Source: Ghiorsea bivora
GTDB taxonomy: Bacteria > Pseudomonadota > Zetaproteobacteria > Mariprofundales > Mariprofundaceae
Direction: 5' to 3'
DNA: 64,000 nt
Assembly (NCBI RefSeq): GCF_000744415.1
Contig: NZ_JQLW01000008.1
Coordinates: forward strand, 124,001 to 188,000
Both the position numbers and the translations under genes were made by a program. The first letter of the stretch is position 1; the number at the start of each line of letters is the position of its first letter. This document shows positions 63,364-64,000 of this stretch, one piece after another. The notes under the pieces are model-generated. The model was not told the DNA's origin and did not search any database. It worked only from the letters and a program-made list of their open reading frames with translations.

Positions 63364-63981
63364 CTAAACTTCCCACTCACCAAGACCTTGACGTAAAACT
63401 TGTGGGCTGTCATCACATAAGTCGATAATCGTGGTGGGGGTCATGTCACCCCAACCTGCATCGAGTAGTACGGCATTCAGGTGTTTGATGCGGGGTTCGA
63501 TAGCATCAGGGTCGGTGGCGATGAAATCTTCATCGGGGAATTGCATGGATGTAGCCAATAGTGGTTCGCCAAGTTCTTCTAAAAGCATGGAACACACGGC
63601 ATGGTCGGGCATACGAATGCCGACATCTTTGCGTTTGCCAAAAATGCGTTTGGGAAGCTTGGAGTTGGCGGGTAAAATGAAGGTGTACGGCCCTGGTAAA
63701 TGATGTTTTAGGATTCGATGCGAAGGATTGTCTATGCTTACAAACTGGGAAGCTTGTTTTAAATCTTTGCATACCAATGACCATAAATGATGTTCATCCA
63801 AACCGCGAAGCTGGCGAATGTTTTCTTGGGCTTTGAGTGCGGTGGGTAGTACCATGATGGCATAGGTGGTTTCCGTGGGCACGACGGCAAAACAGCCATC
63901 GTTGAGCAGCTTGGCGGCATGTTTGATTTGTCTGATTTGGGGGCGTTCTGGGTGCAAACGCATGTGTTCAAAGATATGCAT
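63364..63981 (-). CDS. YciO/Sua5-family (YrdC-fold) protein
   Basis: This 205-residue protein has the YrdC fold: LNDGCFAVVPTETTYAIMVL, the KxR-type R-Q-L-R-G-L-D-E-H-H-L-W-S-L segment, H-H-L-P-G-P-Y-T-F-I-L-P-A, VGIRMPDH and a TSMQFPDEDF segment. Sua5/YrdC members make threonylcarbamoyl-AMP for tRNA t6A; the YciO clade, which this resembles in length and motifs, has a less certain role. It lies at the window's right edge and is complete. Confidence 0.88.
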   Translation of the reverse strand: MHIFEHMRLHPERPQIRQIKHAAKLLNDGCFAVVPTETTYAIMVLPTALKAQENIRQLRGLDEHHLWSLVCKDLKQASQFVSIDNPSHRILKHHLPGPYTFILPANSKLPKRIFGKRKDVGIRMPDHAVCSMLLEELGEPLLATSMQFPDEDFIATDPDAIEPRIKHLNAVLLDAGWGDMTPTTIIDLCDDSPQVLRQGLGEWEV

Positions 63982-64000
63982 GTTTTAAAAACCAAAACCT

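Overview
The window looks like chromosomal DNA of a free-living, Gram-negative, flagellated proteobacterium. It has Kdo transferase (waaA), apolipoprotein N-acyltransferase, a flagellar export operon with the polar-flagellum factors FlhF/FlhG, a SUF Fe-S operon and a proton-translocating transhydrogenase. Base composition is moderately AT-rich by eye. The gene mix fits a Zetaproteobacterium (Mariprofundus/Ghiorsea-like) or a related marine lineage, but that is inference; the window has no rRNA, and I saw no tRNA or CRISPR array.

Layout. 0-4.8 kb: the end of a surface-polysaccharide locus (asparagine-synthase-type amidotransferase cut by the window edge, two GT4 glycosyltransferases), with an exported protein of unknown function and a transposase relic. 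4.8-8.1 kb: RNase R and dapA. 8.3-16.6 kb: flagellar operon fliQ-fliR-flhB-flhA-flhF-flhG-small membrane protein-fliA-two accessory genes, tightly packed and often overlapping by 4 nt. 16.7-21.6 kb: waaA, a palindromic MITE-like element, then convergent rpfF and rpfC homologues, a probable diffusible-signal-factor (DSF) cell-cell signalling pair. 21.6-28 kb: SUF operon on the minus strand (Rrf2 regulator-sufB-C-D-S-U-T) with a clear promoter and a 22-bp operator-like palindrome. 28-49.5 kb: mostly housekeeping genes (phosphofructokinase, recQ, accBC-aroQ, thiSG, smr-gpsA-lnt, rhlE, ampD, coaX-birA, parDE, nadC, pntA-AB-B).

50.0-55.2 kb is the most unusual part. A 139-residue protein with 15 cysteines and a Tat-like leader is followed by a radical SAM/SPASM protein, a PqqD-like carrier and an HPr-kinase-like ATPase. 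A nucleotidyltransferase-fold gene is divergent from it, and an ATP-grasp gene converges on its end. These parts are typical of peptide-modification (RiPP) loci, but I do not recognise the combination with this kind of substrate. The ATP-grasp gene is coupled to nth, so its membership is less certain.

55.2-64 kb: nth, a solitary pilP-like gene, a YeiH/LysR divergent pair, purB, then an accessory zone. This zone has two toxin-antitoxin modules (PIN/Phd and BrnT/BrnA) with readable promoters, a degenerate zinc-ribbon ORF, a gene of unknown function that looks 5'-truncated, a long inverted repeat and a broken gene. It ends with a YciO/Sua5-family gene.
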